Of a stretch of DNA of 13,207 nucleotides, positions 6,955 to 13,207 are shown one piece after another; within the stretch, counting starts at the first letter, position 1, and every line of letters begins with the position of its first letter. Position numbers and translations under genes: made by a program. Below the pieces are notes generated by a model that worked only from the letters and a program-made list of their open reading frames with translations, was not told the origin of the DNA and made no database searches. The stretch is from Fen731 sp964354265 (GTDB lineage Bacteria > Actinomycetota > Humimicrobiia > Humimicrobiales > Humimicrobiaceae). The DNA is taken from positions 1-13,207 of the forward strand of contig CAYGYY010000057.1 of assembly GCA_964354265.1 (NCBI GenBank). Reading direction: 5' to 3'.

Positions 6955-7878
6955 TTATACTGAAGCAATCCATCCTGCCGAAAACAGCAGGCTGAATACA
7001 AGAAGGGCCCTCCCCGTTTCAACAAGCACCACAATTAACTTTTGGGGAGGAGGGGGCAAGGGTCTTGAAACAACCGTTCTTAGCGGTCTAATTTCCAGCA
7101 ATATGGCAAGAAGCGAAATGAGACAAATGTAATAAGCCCTGGTAATTAACGTAATAATTACAGGTATAAGGAACGCAACCAGTACGCAGAAATAATACTG
7201 CGCCGCCCCGAATTTATAACCAAAAAGGATAATAAGATTCTTTCTACCTGCTGCGCGGTCGGTTTCAATATCGCGAAGGTTATTTGCAACAAGTATTGCA
7301 GTTGAAAAAAGTCCTGCAGCAATTCCCATGATTACAGGCCAGAGCTCAATTTCCAGGGTTTGAAGATAATATGTCCCAGCCACTGCAACCGGACCGAAAA
7401 AAATCAGGACAAACAACTCTCCAAGTCCTATATAACCAAGAGGCCGGGGTCCTGCTGTGTAAAGAATCCCGCATATAATTGCCGCAATGCCTGTAACCAG
7501 CACAGGCCAGCCACCCTGTATTATAAGTATGATTCCAAAACAACCGGCAAGGGCAAAGGTGATTATGAATGCAAGCAACATCTCATGTCTTGAGACCAGG
7601 CCTGCCTGGGTGGCGCGAATGGGGCCGACCCTCTTTTCATTATCAGTACCCTTTATGAAATCGAAGTAATCATTTGCAAGATTTGTGCCTATCTGTATTA
7701 GTAGCGCGCACACTGCCGTTACTACTGCTATCCAGATATTAAATCCGCCATCGCCAAAACTCTTTGTCCGGGCATATGCCATTGCAAGACCGATGATTAC
7801 CGGTGCCAGTGCGGCGGGTAATGTTTTGGGTCTTATGGCATGAAACCATATTGACGCTTTTGAATGATTGACCGCCAA
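6955..7878 (-). CDS. menA: 1,4-Dihydroxy-2-naphthoate polyprenyltransferase
   Basis: UbiA-family membrane prenyltransferase that joins a polyprenyl chain to DHNA with loss of CO2, giving demethylmenaquinone. From TTG 7878 it is 307 residues, normal for MenA. The two prenyl-diphosphate/Mg2+ sites are present: N69-D-Y-F-D73 with GTD at 77-79, and N200-L-R-D203-x3-D207 with AAGRKNL. HAIRPKTLPAALAPVIIG (13-30) is the usual MenA opening, followed by about eight hydrophobic helices. The frame also runs upstream to an ATG at 8049, but that would overlap menB by about 165 bp with non-homologous sequence. The TTG start has AAAAGGA at 7893-7887, 8 nt upstream, and begins 4 nt after the menB stop. Last gene of menD-menB-menA. 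Confidence 0.93.
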   Translation of the reverse strand: MAVNHSKASIWFHAIRPKTLPAALAPVIIGLAMAYARTKSFGDGGFNIWIAVVTAVCALLIQIGTNLANDYFDFIKGTDNEKRVGPIRATQAGLVSRHEMLLAFIITFALAGCFGIILIIQGGWPVLVTGIAAIICGILYTAGPRPLGYIGLGELFVLIFFGPVAVAGTYYLQTLEIELWPVIMGIAAGLFSTAILVANNLRDIETDRAAGRKNLIILFGYKFGAAQYYFCVLVAFLIPVIITLITRAYYICLISLLAILLEIRPLRTVVSRPLPPPPQKLIVVLVETGRALLVFSLLFSAGWIASV

Positions 7879-7882
7879 AATA

Positions 7883-8746
7883 TCATTCCTTTTCAATGCC
7901 TCTTTGCTTTTTCCATATCTTCCTGAACTGGGGTTTCCTCTTCTCAAGAAAAGCGTTCCGGCCTTCCTGCCCTTCAGGATTCTGGTAATAAAGCATTGTT
8001 GCGCAACCTGCCAGCTCCTGTATTCCAGCCTGGCCGTCACAATCGGCATTTAATGCGGCTTTAAGGCACTGCAATGCAGTTGGAGAATTTGCAAGGATTT
8101 CCCTGCACCATTTGACAGTCTCTTCTTCAAGCCGGGATAGCGGGACCACAGTATTTATCATTCCCATCGCAAGGGCCTGCCCGGCGGAATACTGCCTGCA
8201 TAAAAACCATATCTCCCGCGCTTTTTTCTGTCCCACCAGCCTTGCAAGATAGCTTGAGCCATATCCTCCGTCAAATGAGCCTACCCTTGGCCCGGTCTGG
8301 CCAAATACTGCATTATCAGCTGCGATTGTGAGGTCGCAAAGAATCTGCAGAACGTTGCCCCCGCCGATGGCATACCCTGCTACCATTGCTATAACAGGTT
8401 TTGGACATGTCCTTATCTGGCGCTGCAGCTCAAGCGCGCTTAGGCTTTCAGCGCCGCTCGTGTCCCTGTAGCCTGTATTTCCCCTGATGCGCTGGTCTCC
8501 TCCTGAACAGAATGCCTTATCCCCCTCGCCGGTAAGAATTATTACACCGATATCAGTATCAAGAGCTGCATCCCTGAGAGCAATAGAAATTTCCTGGAGC
8601 GTCTTAGGACGGAAAGCATTCCTGACCTCAGGCCTGTTGATAGTGATTTTTGCAATACCCTCAGCCTTGTGGTATCTGATATCTGTATAATTGCCAAGAC
8701 TTTTCCATGATATGCTTGACTGGCTGTTTCCTGTTGTCTTATTCAT
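7883..8746 (-). CDS. menB: 1,4-Dihydroxy-2-naphthoyl-CoA synthase
   Basis: Crotonase-fold enzyme of 287 residues that cyclises OSB-CoA to DHNA-CoA by an intramolecular Claisen condensation. Motifs seen: NRPEVRNAFRPKT (37-49), CSGGDQRIRG (80-89), oxyanion-hole region VAGYAIGGGN (122-131), FGQTGPRVGSFDGGYGSSY (148-166), FLCRQYSAGQA (181-191) and the C-terminal EGRNAFLEKRKPQF (261-274). These are highly specific to MenB within the superfamily. The Gly in QTG (152) is, as I recall, the position where bicarbonate-dependent enzymes carry Gly and the other class carries Asp. The start has GGAGG 8 nt upstream and overlaps the end of menD by 8 bp, so the two are translationally coupled. Confidence 0.97.
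   Translation of the reverse strand: MNKTTGNSQSSISWKSLGNYTDIRYHKAEGIAKITINRPEVRNAFRPKTLQEISIALRDAALDTDIGVIILTGEGDKAFCSGGDQRIRGNTGYRDTSGAESLSALELQRQIRTCPKPVIAMVAGYAIGGGNVLQILCDLTIAADNAVFGQTGPRVGSFDGGYGSSYLARLVGQKKAREIWFLCRQYSAGQALAMGMINTVVPLSRLEEETVKWCREILANSPTALQCLKAALNADCDGQAGIQELAGCATMLYYQNPEGQEGRNAFLEKRKPQFRKIWKKQRGIEKE
7887..7893 (-). promoter_or_regulatory. Shine-Dalgarno deciding the menA TTG start
   Basis: AAAAGGA on the minus strand, inside the last codons of menB, is 8 nt from TTG 7878. The nearby ATG at 7886 is in another frame that stops after a few codons, so this SD supports a non-ATG start coupled to menB termination. Confidence 0.6.
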
Positions 8747-10571
8747 TAAGGATACCTCCGGAATTGAGCTTGTCGATTATGTCTTTTTTTATTTTCCTTC
8801 GCAAATCGAAATTATATCTCCTGTCTGTTACAATTTCTATGACTGTGCTTCTTACACCCTTAATGTTGCCGGCTTTTAAAGAAGCATCCCTGTAAACTGA
8901 TTCAAATTCTTGGCATGTTGCAGGGTTGAAATAATCAATCCTGAAATCTTTTGCAATGCCTTTAAAATTAAAATCATGGGGAGTTACAAAATATTTCTCA
9001 AAGATGCTTTTATTTGAAGAGATGGGCAGGAAATCAAATATTCCACCGCCATGATTATTTATTATAATGATAATAAGCGGTAAAGGCGCATTTCTTAAAA
9101 ATGATAGGGCATTAAGGTCATGGATGAATGCAAGGTCTCCTGCAATGAGGGTGCACATCCGGCCGCTTCCGGCAGAAAATCCTGCAGCTGACGAGATAAT
9201 GCCGTCTATTCCGCTGGCGCCCCTGTTTGTACCGATTAAAATCTTTTTGCTGACATCATCAGCAGCATAAAGCTCCATATCCCTTATCGGCATGCTGCTT
9301 GAAAGAAACAGCGAAGAGCCCTGCGCTATAAGCCGTGAGACTATTCGGGCAACCGATATCTCGCTGATTGAATGGCCCTGCTGCTGCGGGTTATTTGCGC
9401 TTTCATATTCATTTCTAAAGTAGGTTTCTATTGATTGTTGAGCCAGTCCCGCGCTTTTCTCATAAAAGCTATTAAAATCTTTCATTTCCTGTCCGTATCT
9501 TATGCTGTTACATGCAATAACCAAAGAAAGCGCATTACAGAAAGGTGATATATCTGCTTCTATAAACTCTGTCACGGCATGTATGGGATCATAGCGGGAG
9601 CTGTCCGGTTTTATTACAATAAAGTTCCGGGGCCTGTTCTGGCCAAGGAATTGCGCAAATCTTTTTGACGTAATGGGGTTGCCGAAATGTATTACTGTGC
9701 CAGGGGCCGCCGCTTCATTGACCGAATGGCCTATAAGCTCCTGGTCAAAATGTTTGATTATATTTGTCCCGAAACCATTCAGCCTCAGTCCAGATGTAAT
9801 GTCTGCATAAACCGGCCACTGCAGCTTTTCAGCAAGACCTGAAACTGCTTCCCTGTCCTCATCGCTTGCAAGCCTTCCTACAGATAAAAGTCCCCTGGAA
9901 GTGTTGTTTATGATTTCCCTAATGCGTCCTGCAGATTCCATATCCGGAAGCATGACAGGTATGCCATATGAAGTATGCGGCCCTGATGCAGATAAAAACC
10001 TGTCCGGTTCAGGAAAATCAAGCGGCTCCAAAGGCTCGCGGAACATGAAGTTTAAATGTACGGGCCCTGCGGGACTTTTCCTGCTGAGATACACAGCATG
10101 GTCTATGGCTGAGAGTATTACTTCAGGGTTTAAATTATTATCAGGGCTTGGTATGTTACAGAACCATTTGACATATTTACTGAAAATATTATCCTGGTCT
10201 ATAGTCTGGTTTGCGCCTACATCCTGGAGCTCAAAAGGCCTGTCGGCAGTAAGAAGTATCATAGGTACCTTATTCATGCCTGCTTCAACAATTGCAGGAA
10301 ACAGGTTTGAAACAGCAGTGCCAGAAGTTGTAATGACTGCAGCAGGCATGTTTTTTGCCTGGGCATACCCAAGCGCAAAAAAAGCGCTGCTCCTTTCATC
10401 ATATATTATAGTTTTTACAGCTTTGATGTTTGCAGCAGCAGCTGCCACAAGTGGGGTCGACCTTGAGCCTGGAGAGATGCAGAATTGGGTTACCCCGTTT
10501 CTTACCAGCTCCCCGACTGTCAGGTTTCCCAGGAATGTGTTTAAGTATTTAGAGTTTCTATTGTCCTGCAT
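8739..10571 (-). CDS. menD: SEPHCHC synthase, thiamin-diphosphate-dependent
   Basis: MenD, 610 residues, within the family range. It adds the succinic semialdehyde unit from 2-oxoglutarate to isochorismate. The N-terminal Pyr domain holds CISPGSRSTPL (31-41), the cofactor-activating glutamate E59 (YDERSSAFFALG), TTSGTAVSNLFPAIVEA (81-97) and ILLTADRPFELQDVGANQTI (105-124). The C-terminal PP domain has the ThDP/metal motif GDL (478-480) through NN (505-506), followed by GGGIFDFLPI. The start at 10571 has AAGG 8 nt upstream. First gene of the menD-menB-menA unit. A 12-codon ORF lies in its leader. All key motifs are intact. Confidence 0.97.
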   Translation of the reverse strand: MQDNRNSKYLNTFLGNLTVGELVRNGVTQFCISPGSRSTPLVAAAAANIKAVKTIIYDERSSAFFALGYAQAKNMPAAVITTSGTAVSNLFPAIVEAGMNKVPMILLTADRPFELQDVGANQTIDQDNIFSKYVKWFCNIPSPDNNLNPEVILSAIDHAVYLSRKSPAGPVHLNFMFREPLEPLDFPEPDRFLSASGPHTSYGIPVMLPDMESAGRIREIINNTSRGLLSVGRLASDEDREAVSGLAEKLQWPVYADITSGLRLNGFGTNIIKHFDQELIGHSVNEAAAPGTVIHFGNPITSKRFAQFLGQNRPRNFIVIKPDSSRYDPIHAVTEFIEADISPFCNALSLVIACNSIRYGQEMKDFNSFYEKSAGLAQQSIETYFRNEYESANNPQQQGHSISEISVARIVSRLIAQGSSLFLSSSMPIRDMELYAADDVSKKILIGTNRGASGIDGIISSAAGFSAGSGRMCTLIAGDLAFIHDLNALSFLRNAPLPLIIIIINNHGGGIFDFLPISSNKSIFEKYFVTPHDFNFKGIAKDFRIDYFNPATCQEFESVYRDASLKAGNIKGVRSTVIEIVTDRRYNFDLRRKIKKDIIDKLNSGGILNE

Positions 10572-10787
10572 CCCTGCTGCCTTAAATTACCATTACCCTG
10601 TTTTCCTGCTGCATTGCCATTTTAGCGCTGCAACTTCTACAAAAGGATTTTTATTAAACTTAAGCTATTATTCTGTAAATTTTACATTTTATTTTGTTTT
10701 TTTTACACATATTTATATTGGCTGGCATAGAAGGAGGGAACCGGCGCCAGGCTTTAATATTGCAAAAAAAAGATTTTTAAAAAACTA
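10572..10787. other. Divergent intergenic region, leader of menD
   Basis: AT-rich spacer between menD (minus) and the fmdB-like gene (plus). A possible minus-strand promoter has TATAAA at 10717-10712 with only a poor -35 (TTCCCT) 17 nt upstream. A small perfect inverted repeat, TGTAAA-T-TTTACA, lies at 10674-10686. A 12-codon minus-strand ORF (ATG 10620 to TAA 10582) ends 10 nt before the menD ATG, without a clear SD. None of these is strong alone, and I recognise no riboswitch. Confidence 0.35.
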
Positions 10788-10815
10788 TTGACAAGCCAGT
10801 TTATATGTATATAAT
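10788..10815 (+). promoter_or_regulatory. Consensus sigma-70/A promoter of the fmdB-like gene
   Basis: A perfect -35 TTGACA (10788-10793) and a perfect -10 TATAAT (10810-10815) are separated by 16 nt. The start site would be near 10822, leaving a leader of about 45 nt. It is the best promoter match in the window. Confidence 0.8.
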
Positions 10816-10866
10816 AATATCATTATATTCTTATGTTATAAGATTAAAATTAAACAGGAGGAAAAG

Positions 10867-11064
10867 ATGCCAGTTTTTAATTACAAATGCAATAGTTGTG
10901 GAAAAGATTTTGACCTGCTTACAGGTGTAGGGGAAAATAGGGAAGAGCAAGTATGCCCTGACTGCAAAAGCGATGATATACAGAAGAATTATTCCAGCTT
11001 TGGATTTAATATAAATACTAAAAGCAAGCCGGGATGCGGTGGGGGATGCTGCGGCTGCGGTTAA
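10867..11064 (+). CDS. FmdB-like zinc-ribbon protein
   Basis: 65 residues. The N-terminus MPVFNYKCNSCGKDFDLL is characteristic of the FmdB family of small zinc-ribbon proteins. C8-x2-C11 and C30-x2-C33 form a four-cysteine zinc site. The tail is Gly/Cys-rich, with C57, C61, C62 and C64 (GCGGGCCGCG), which could bind a further metal. A strong SD (AGGAGG, 10856-10861) lies 5 nt before the ATG. FmdB was named as a putative regulator of formamidase expression, but the role of most members is not established. It is monocistronic: a consensus promoter upstream and a terminator hairpin 79 nt downstream of the stop. Confidence 0.87.
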   Translation: MPVFNYKCNSCGKDFDLLTGVGENREEQVCPDCKSDDIQKNYSSFGFNINTKSKPGCGGGCCGCG

Positions 11065-11143
11065 TATAGTCCTACGGCAGGTTACGAACATTAATAGTAT
11101 TAAAGTCAAAACAATATAATAATATAGTCAAATAGTAATAAAG

Positions 11144-11183
11144 ATAATAAATAAGGCCGTTTTTATACGGCCTTATTTATTAT
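11144..11183. terminator. Bidirectional rho-independent terminator
   Basis: Two perfect 17-nt arms (11144-11160 and 11167-11183) surround a 6-nt loop TTTTAT. The stem contains AAGGCCGT paired with ACGGCCTT, and its outer part is A-rich on the left and T-rich on the right, so it can serve both strands. It sits between the fmdB-like gene (plus) and the end of the menF operon (minus) and probably terminates both. Confidence 0.85.
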
Positions 11184-11265
11184 GAAAGCACTAAAAAATA
11201 GATAATATTCTGGCAACAATGGATACAAAGGCCCTGATTGAACGGGACATATTTAAAAATAGCTT

Positions 11266-11751
11266 TTAATTTTTATTTGTTACTTCATCAGCAAACTTAT
11301 TTATATTTTCGACATTTATCCTGGAAATTACCTCGGTGCTTTTGTACGCTTTCTGCATCATGTTCCTAACAAAAGGATTCATCTTGCCCCAGTTCATCTC
11401 AAAGCCAAAGTAACCCATAGTCATAGCTTTATTAAGGATTTCTTCAGGAAAACCTTTCTTTATTTCATTCTCCCAATCTTCATCTGCTCCACACATAAAT
11501 ATCGCAATTTTTTTATTTTGAAGTGTATCCATATTCCTTTTTATATACTTTTTTACAAAAGCGTTCATCCTGAAAGCAACAAATGACCCGCCGATAACTA
11601 TAAGGTCGTATCCTCCGGGATCCGCGCTGATGTCCGTTTTTAAGTTTATAAGAGTAACTTCATTACCCTTTTCAACAAGGATATCTGAAAGTAACCGGGA
11701 ACATTTTTCAGTGGTGCCATATCTGGATGCATAGGCAATAAGAACTTTCAT
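11266..11751 (-). CDS. Flavodoxin-fold protein (flavodoxin_5/HemG-like)
   Basis: 161 residues with a flavodoxin fold. MKVLIAYASRYGTTEKCSRLL has the first strand and an FMN phosphate loop (S9-RYGTT), YDLIVIGGSFVAFRMNAFVKKYI (48-70) the second, and KKIAIFMCGADEDWE the third. The layout resembles HemG, the flavodoxin-type protoporphyrinogen oxidase that passes electrons to quinones, but this protein is shorter and other flavodoxin_5 proteins of unknown role look the same. Its SD (AGGAGGG) lies within the last codons of the upstream membrane-protein gene, whose stop is 2 nt before this ATG, so it is co-translated in the menF operon. Use of menaquinone or support of its redox state is inference. 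The fold is confident, the reaction is not. Confidence 0.8.
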   Translation of the reverse strand: MKVLIAYASRYGTTEKCSRLLSDILVEKGNEVTLINLKTDISADPGGYDLIVIGGSFVAFRMNAFVKKYIKRNMDTLQNKKIAIFMCGADEDWENEIKKGFPEEILNKAMTMGYFGFEMNWGKMNPFVRNMMQKAYKSTEVISRINVENINKFADEVTNKN

Positions 11752-11753
11752 TT

Positions 11754-12167
11754 TTAAAATCCCTCCTGTTTTTTAATGGTTAAGAGCCTCAGCATAATAA
11801 AGCAAATTATAAGGATGGCTATTGCCTCTATGAAAATAATTGTCTGTAAAAAATGGCTTTCCCTGATAAGGTACATCTCTGTGAATATCCATATCAGCAA
11901 CCCGAAGCCGGATGCAGCAGAAACTTCAATAGCGAGTCTTTTTTTCATTATAAGAAGGATTCCTGCCAGGATAGAAACTCCACCTATTACTATTGCCAGT
12001 ATAAGCGCAGGAATCAGGTAAGAAGAAAAAACAGTGCCTTCTAGCCATTTTTGCGGCATTCCGATACCATTAGTAGCTATCATTGCTGCTCCTGAAATCA
12101 TAGATACAAGACCAGTAAATAAGAGTATTATTGCCAGCAGTAATGATAAAATTCTGTAAGATTTCAT
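11754..12167 (-). CDS. Small four-helix membrane protein, unknown function
   Basis: 137 residues with about four hydrophobic segments: 7-31, 51-74, 79-99 and 107-130. Polar markers are W41-L-E-G-T-V-F-S-S-Y50-LIP, WIFTEMYLI (93-101) and SHFLQ (104-108). This pattern occurs in a widespread family of small integral membrane proteins without a known role; I have no firm name for it. The start is 1 nt after the menF stop, with AGG 6 nt upstream inside the last menF codons, so translation should be coupled. It sits between menF and the flavodoxin-fold gene. No catalytic residue is evident. Confidence 0.8.
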   Translation of the reverse strand: MKSYRILSLLLAIILLFTGLVSMISGAAMIATNGIGMPQKWLEGTVFSSYLIPALILAIVIGGVSILAGILLIMKKRLAIEVSAASGFGLLIWIFTEMYLIRESHFLQTIIFIEAIAILIICFIMLRLLTIKKQEGF

Positions 12168-12168
12168 C

Positions 12169-13207
12169 TTATTCCTTTCTATCAGGTTCCATTAGTTTAA
12201 GGAACGGTTTTATCTTGTTCTCTATTTCTTCCCATTCCATCTCAGGGACAGATTTTGATACGATGCCTGCACCCGAATAAAGGGACAGGATATTCTTATT
12301 TACAAGGCCGGTCCTTATGCCAACAACAAATTCAGATGAATCCTTTGCAATCCATCCAACAGGCCCAGCATAGAACCCGCGTGAAAAATCCTCATATTTC
12401 TTTATATACTTCTTTACAGCTTTTTTGGGAAAACCGCCTACAGCTGGAGTCGGATGAAGAGCCTTGATTATCCGGCTGTCATCAATCCCGGGTTTTATAT
12501 CGCAATGAAACCTGCTGATTATATGCTGCGCATAGCTTAATTTCAGGACTTCTTTTTCTGCTTCGACTTTAAAGTCTGTTCCGATAGAGTTTAAATCTTT
12601 TTTTATTGAATCATATACAAACTGGTACTCTTCACTGTCTTTTTCTGATTTCAGTAGTCTTGAGGCCAGCAGCTTATCCTCCCGCGGGTTGCTGCCGCTT
12701 GTCACTGTTCCGGCAACAGCTTCGCTGTAAAGCCTGCCGTTTTTCCTGGAAAAAAGAAGTTCCGGGCTGCAACCCAGAAATGCAGTTTGAGGTGTGGGTT
12801 GAAAGCAGAAATTAAAGGTCCTGATATTTACTTTTTTTAAGGCCTGCAGTAAGCTGAATGGATTTATTTCTGAACAGCTTTTAAAAAATGTTTTTCTTGC
12901 AAGCACTATCTTTTCAAGCTTTCTTTCATCAAATATCTTTATTGCTTTATTGAGGTTTTTGATCCAGTTTTCCCTGTCAGGGTTATCTGTCCTGTTTAAG
13001 ATTTTAAGATTGAATATGCTGATGCTTTCTTCCATACCGGCAGAAGAATCGATGAAGTTAAGATTTTCCACAAGTCTTATAATTTCCGGATAAGATTTTT
13101 TAATATCGCCTGTATAGATATTTGCAGCAAAAATCTTTTTGCCCCCGGCATTTATAAATTCAACCCTGGGTACAAAAAAATAAAAATTGCCGAAATTTTT
13201 CCACTCC
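12169..13207 (-). CDS. menF: Isochorismate synthase, N-terminus outside window
   Basis: The frame runs to the right edge of the window, leaving 345 codons of a chorismate-utilising enzyme. It isomerises chorismate to isochorismate, the entry step of the pathway. Near the edge the frame reads FYFFVPRVEFI, as in the N-terminal half of this family. Further on come KLEKIVLARKTFF (the lysine is the expected general base), FLGCSPELLFSR, SEAVAGT, LHPTPAVGGFPKKA, RGFYAGPVGWI, FVVGIRTGLV, LYSGAGIV and EWEEIENKIKPF, the last with conserved Mg2+ and substrate-binding glutamates. An internal GTG at 13071 is not the true start, since homologous sequence continues upstream. It leads a three-gene unit with the membrane protein and flavodoxin. 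MenF rather than an EntC/salicylate enzyme is inferred from the nearby men genes. Confidence 0.93.
   Translation of the reverse strand, partial: EWKNFGNFYFFVPRVEFINAGGKKIFAANIYTGDIKKSYPEIIRLVENLNFIDSSAGMEESISIFNLKILNRTDNPDRENWIKNLNKAIKIFDERKLEKIVLARKTFFKSCSEINPFSLLQALKKVNIRTFNFCFQPTPQTAFLGCSPELLFSRKNGRLYSEAVAGTVTSGSNPREDKLLASRLLKSEKDSEEYQFVYDSIKKDLNSIGTDFKVEAEKEVLKLSYAQHIISRFHCDIKPGIDDSRIIKALHPTPAVGGFPKKAVKKYIKKYEDFSRGFYAGPVGWIAKDSSEFVVGIRTGLVNKNILSLYSGAGIVSKSVPEMEWEEIENKIKPFLKLMEPDRKE

Noticed and set aside
6767..6973. 68-codon minus-strand frame downstream of menA
   Set aside because: It has no RBS and no homology, and the plus strand shows the lipoprotein-like fragment instead.
7879..8049. 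Upstream extension of menA to an ATG at 8049
   Set aside because: It would overlap menB by about 165 bp with sequence unlike any MenA N-terminus, while TTG 7878 has an SD and the normal length.
9901..10791. 296-codon plus-strand frame opposite the menD N-terminus
   Set aside because: It lies antisense to the conserved menD coding region for most of its length, resembles no known family and has no SD. It is a shadow of menD codon use.
11266..11751. Naming the flavodoxin-fold gene hemG
   Set aside because: The fold fits, but the protein is shorter and motifs specific for protoporphyrinogen oxidase cannot be confirmed by eye.
1..13207. Search for CRISPR arrays, insertion sequences, tRNA/rRNA genes or defence systems
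   Set aside because: No regularly spaced repeats, transposase motifs, terminal repeats or structured RNA genes were seen. The region is mostly metabolic genes.

Overview
The window is 13.2 kb of AT-leaning bacterial DNA dominated by genes of the classical (MenFDHCEBA) menaquinone pathway. Gene spacing is tight and the intergenic DNA is very AT-rich. There is a lipoprotein with a Ser/Thr/Glu-rich linker, an orphan CpaE/TadZ-type ATPase, an FmdB-type zinc ribbon and a near-consensus sigma-70/sigma-A promoter. A low- to mid-GC, probably anaerobic or facultative bacterium fits. A low-GC Actinomycetota-like or Firmicutes-like lineage is a guess from gene style; the window has no rRNA or other phylogenetic marker.

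Layout, left to right. (1) 1-1339, minus: most of a radical SAM/SPASM protein, running off the left edge. (2) 1340-1637: AT-rich spacer with a perfect 12-bp-arm palindrome and a promoter. (3) 1638-2807, plus: CpaE/TadZ-like ATPase, whose 3' end overlaps that of menE. (4) 2788-5493, minus: menC-menE, 9 nt apart. (5) 5494-6954: a plus-strand lipoprotein gene followed by a decayed fragment of a paralogue. (6) 6955-10571, minus: menD-menB-menA, overlapping or nearly touching; menA most likely starts at TTG. (7) 10867-11064, plus: an fmdB-like gene with a strong promoter and a bidirectional terminator. (8) 11266-13207, minus: menF (5' end outside the window), a four-helix membrane protein and a flavodoxin-fold protein, 1-2 nt apart.

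Together the genes convert chorismate to isochorismate (MenF), SEPHCHC (MenD), o-succinylbenzoate (MenC), its CoA thioester (MenE), dihydroxynaphthoyl-CoA (MenB) and, after thioester hydrolysis, demethylmenaquinone (MenA). No gene for the SHCHC synthase (MenH), the DHNA-CoA thioesterase or the final methyltransferase is visible here. The men genes form three minus-strand blocks separated by two plus-strand modules.

I saw no CRISPR array, tRNA, rRNA, insertion sequence or clear new defence or biosynthetic system. The less explained parts are the lipoprotein with its decayed paralogue inside the men cluster, the membrane protein and flavodoxin co-transcribed with menF, the radical SAM protein, and several palindromes in spacers.
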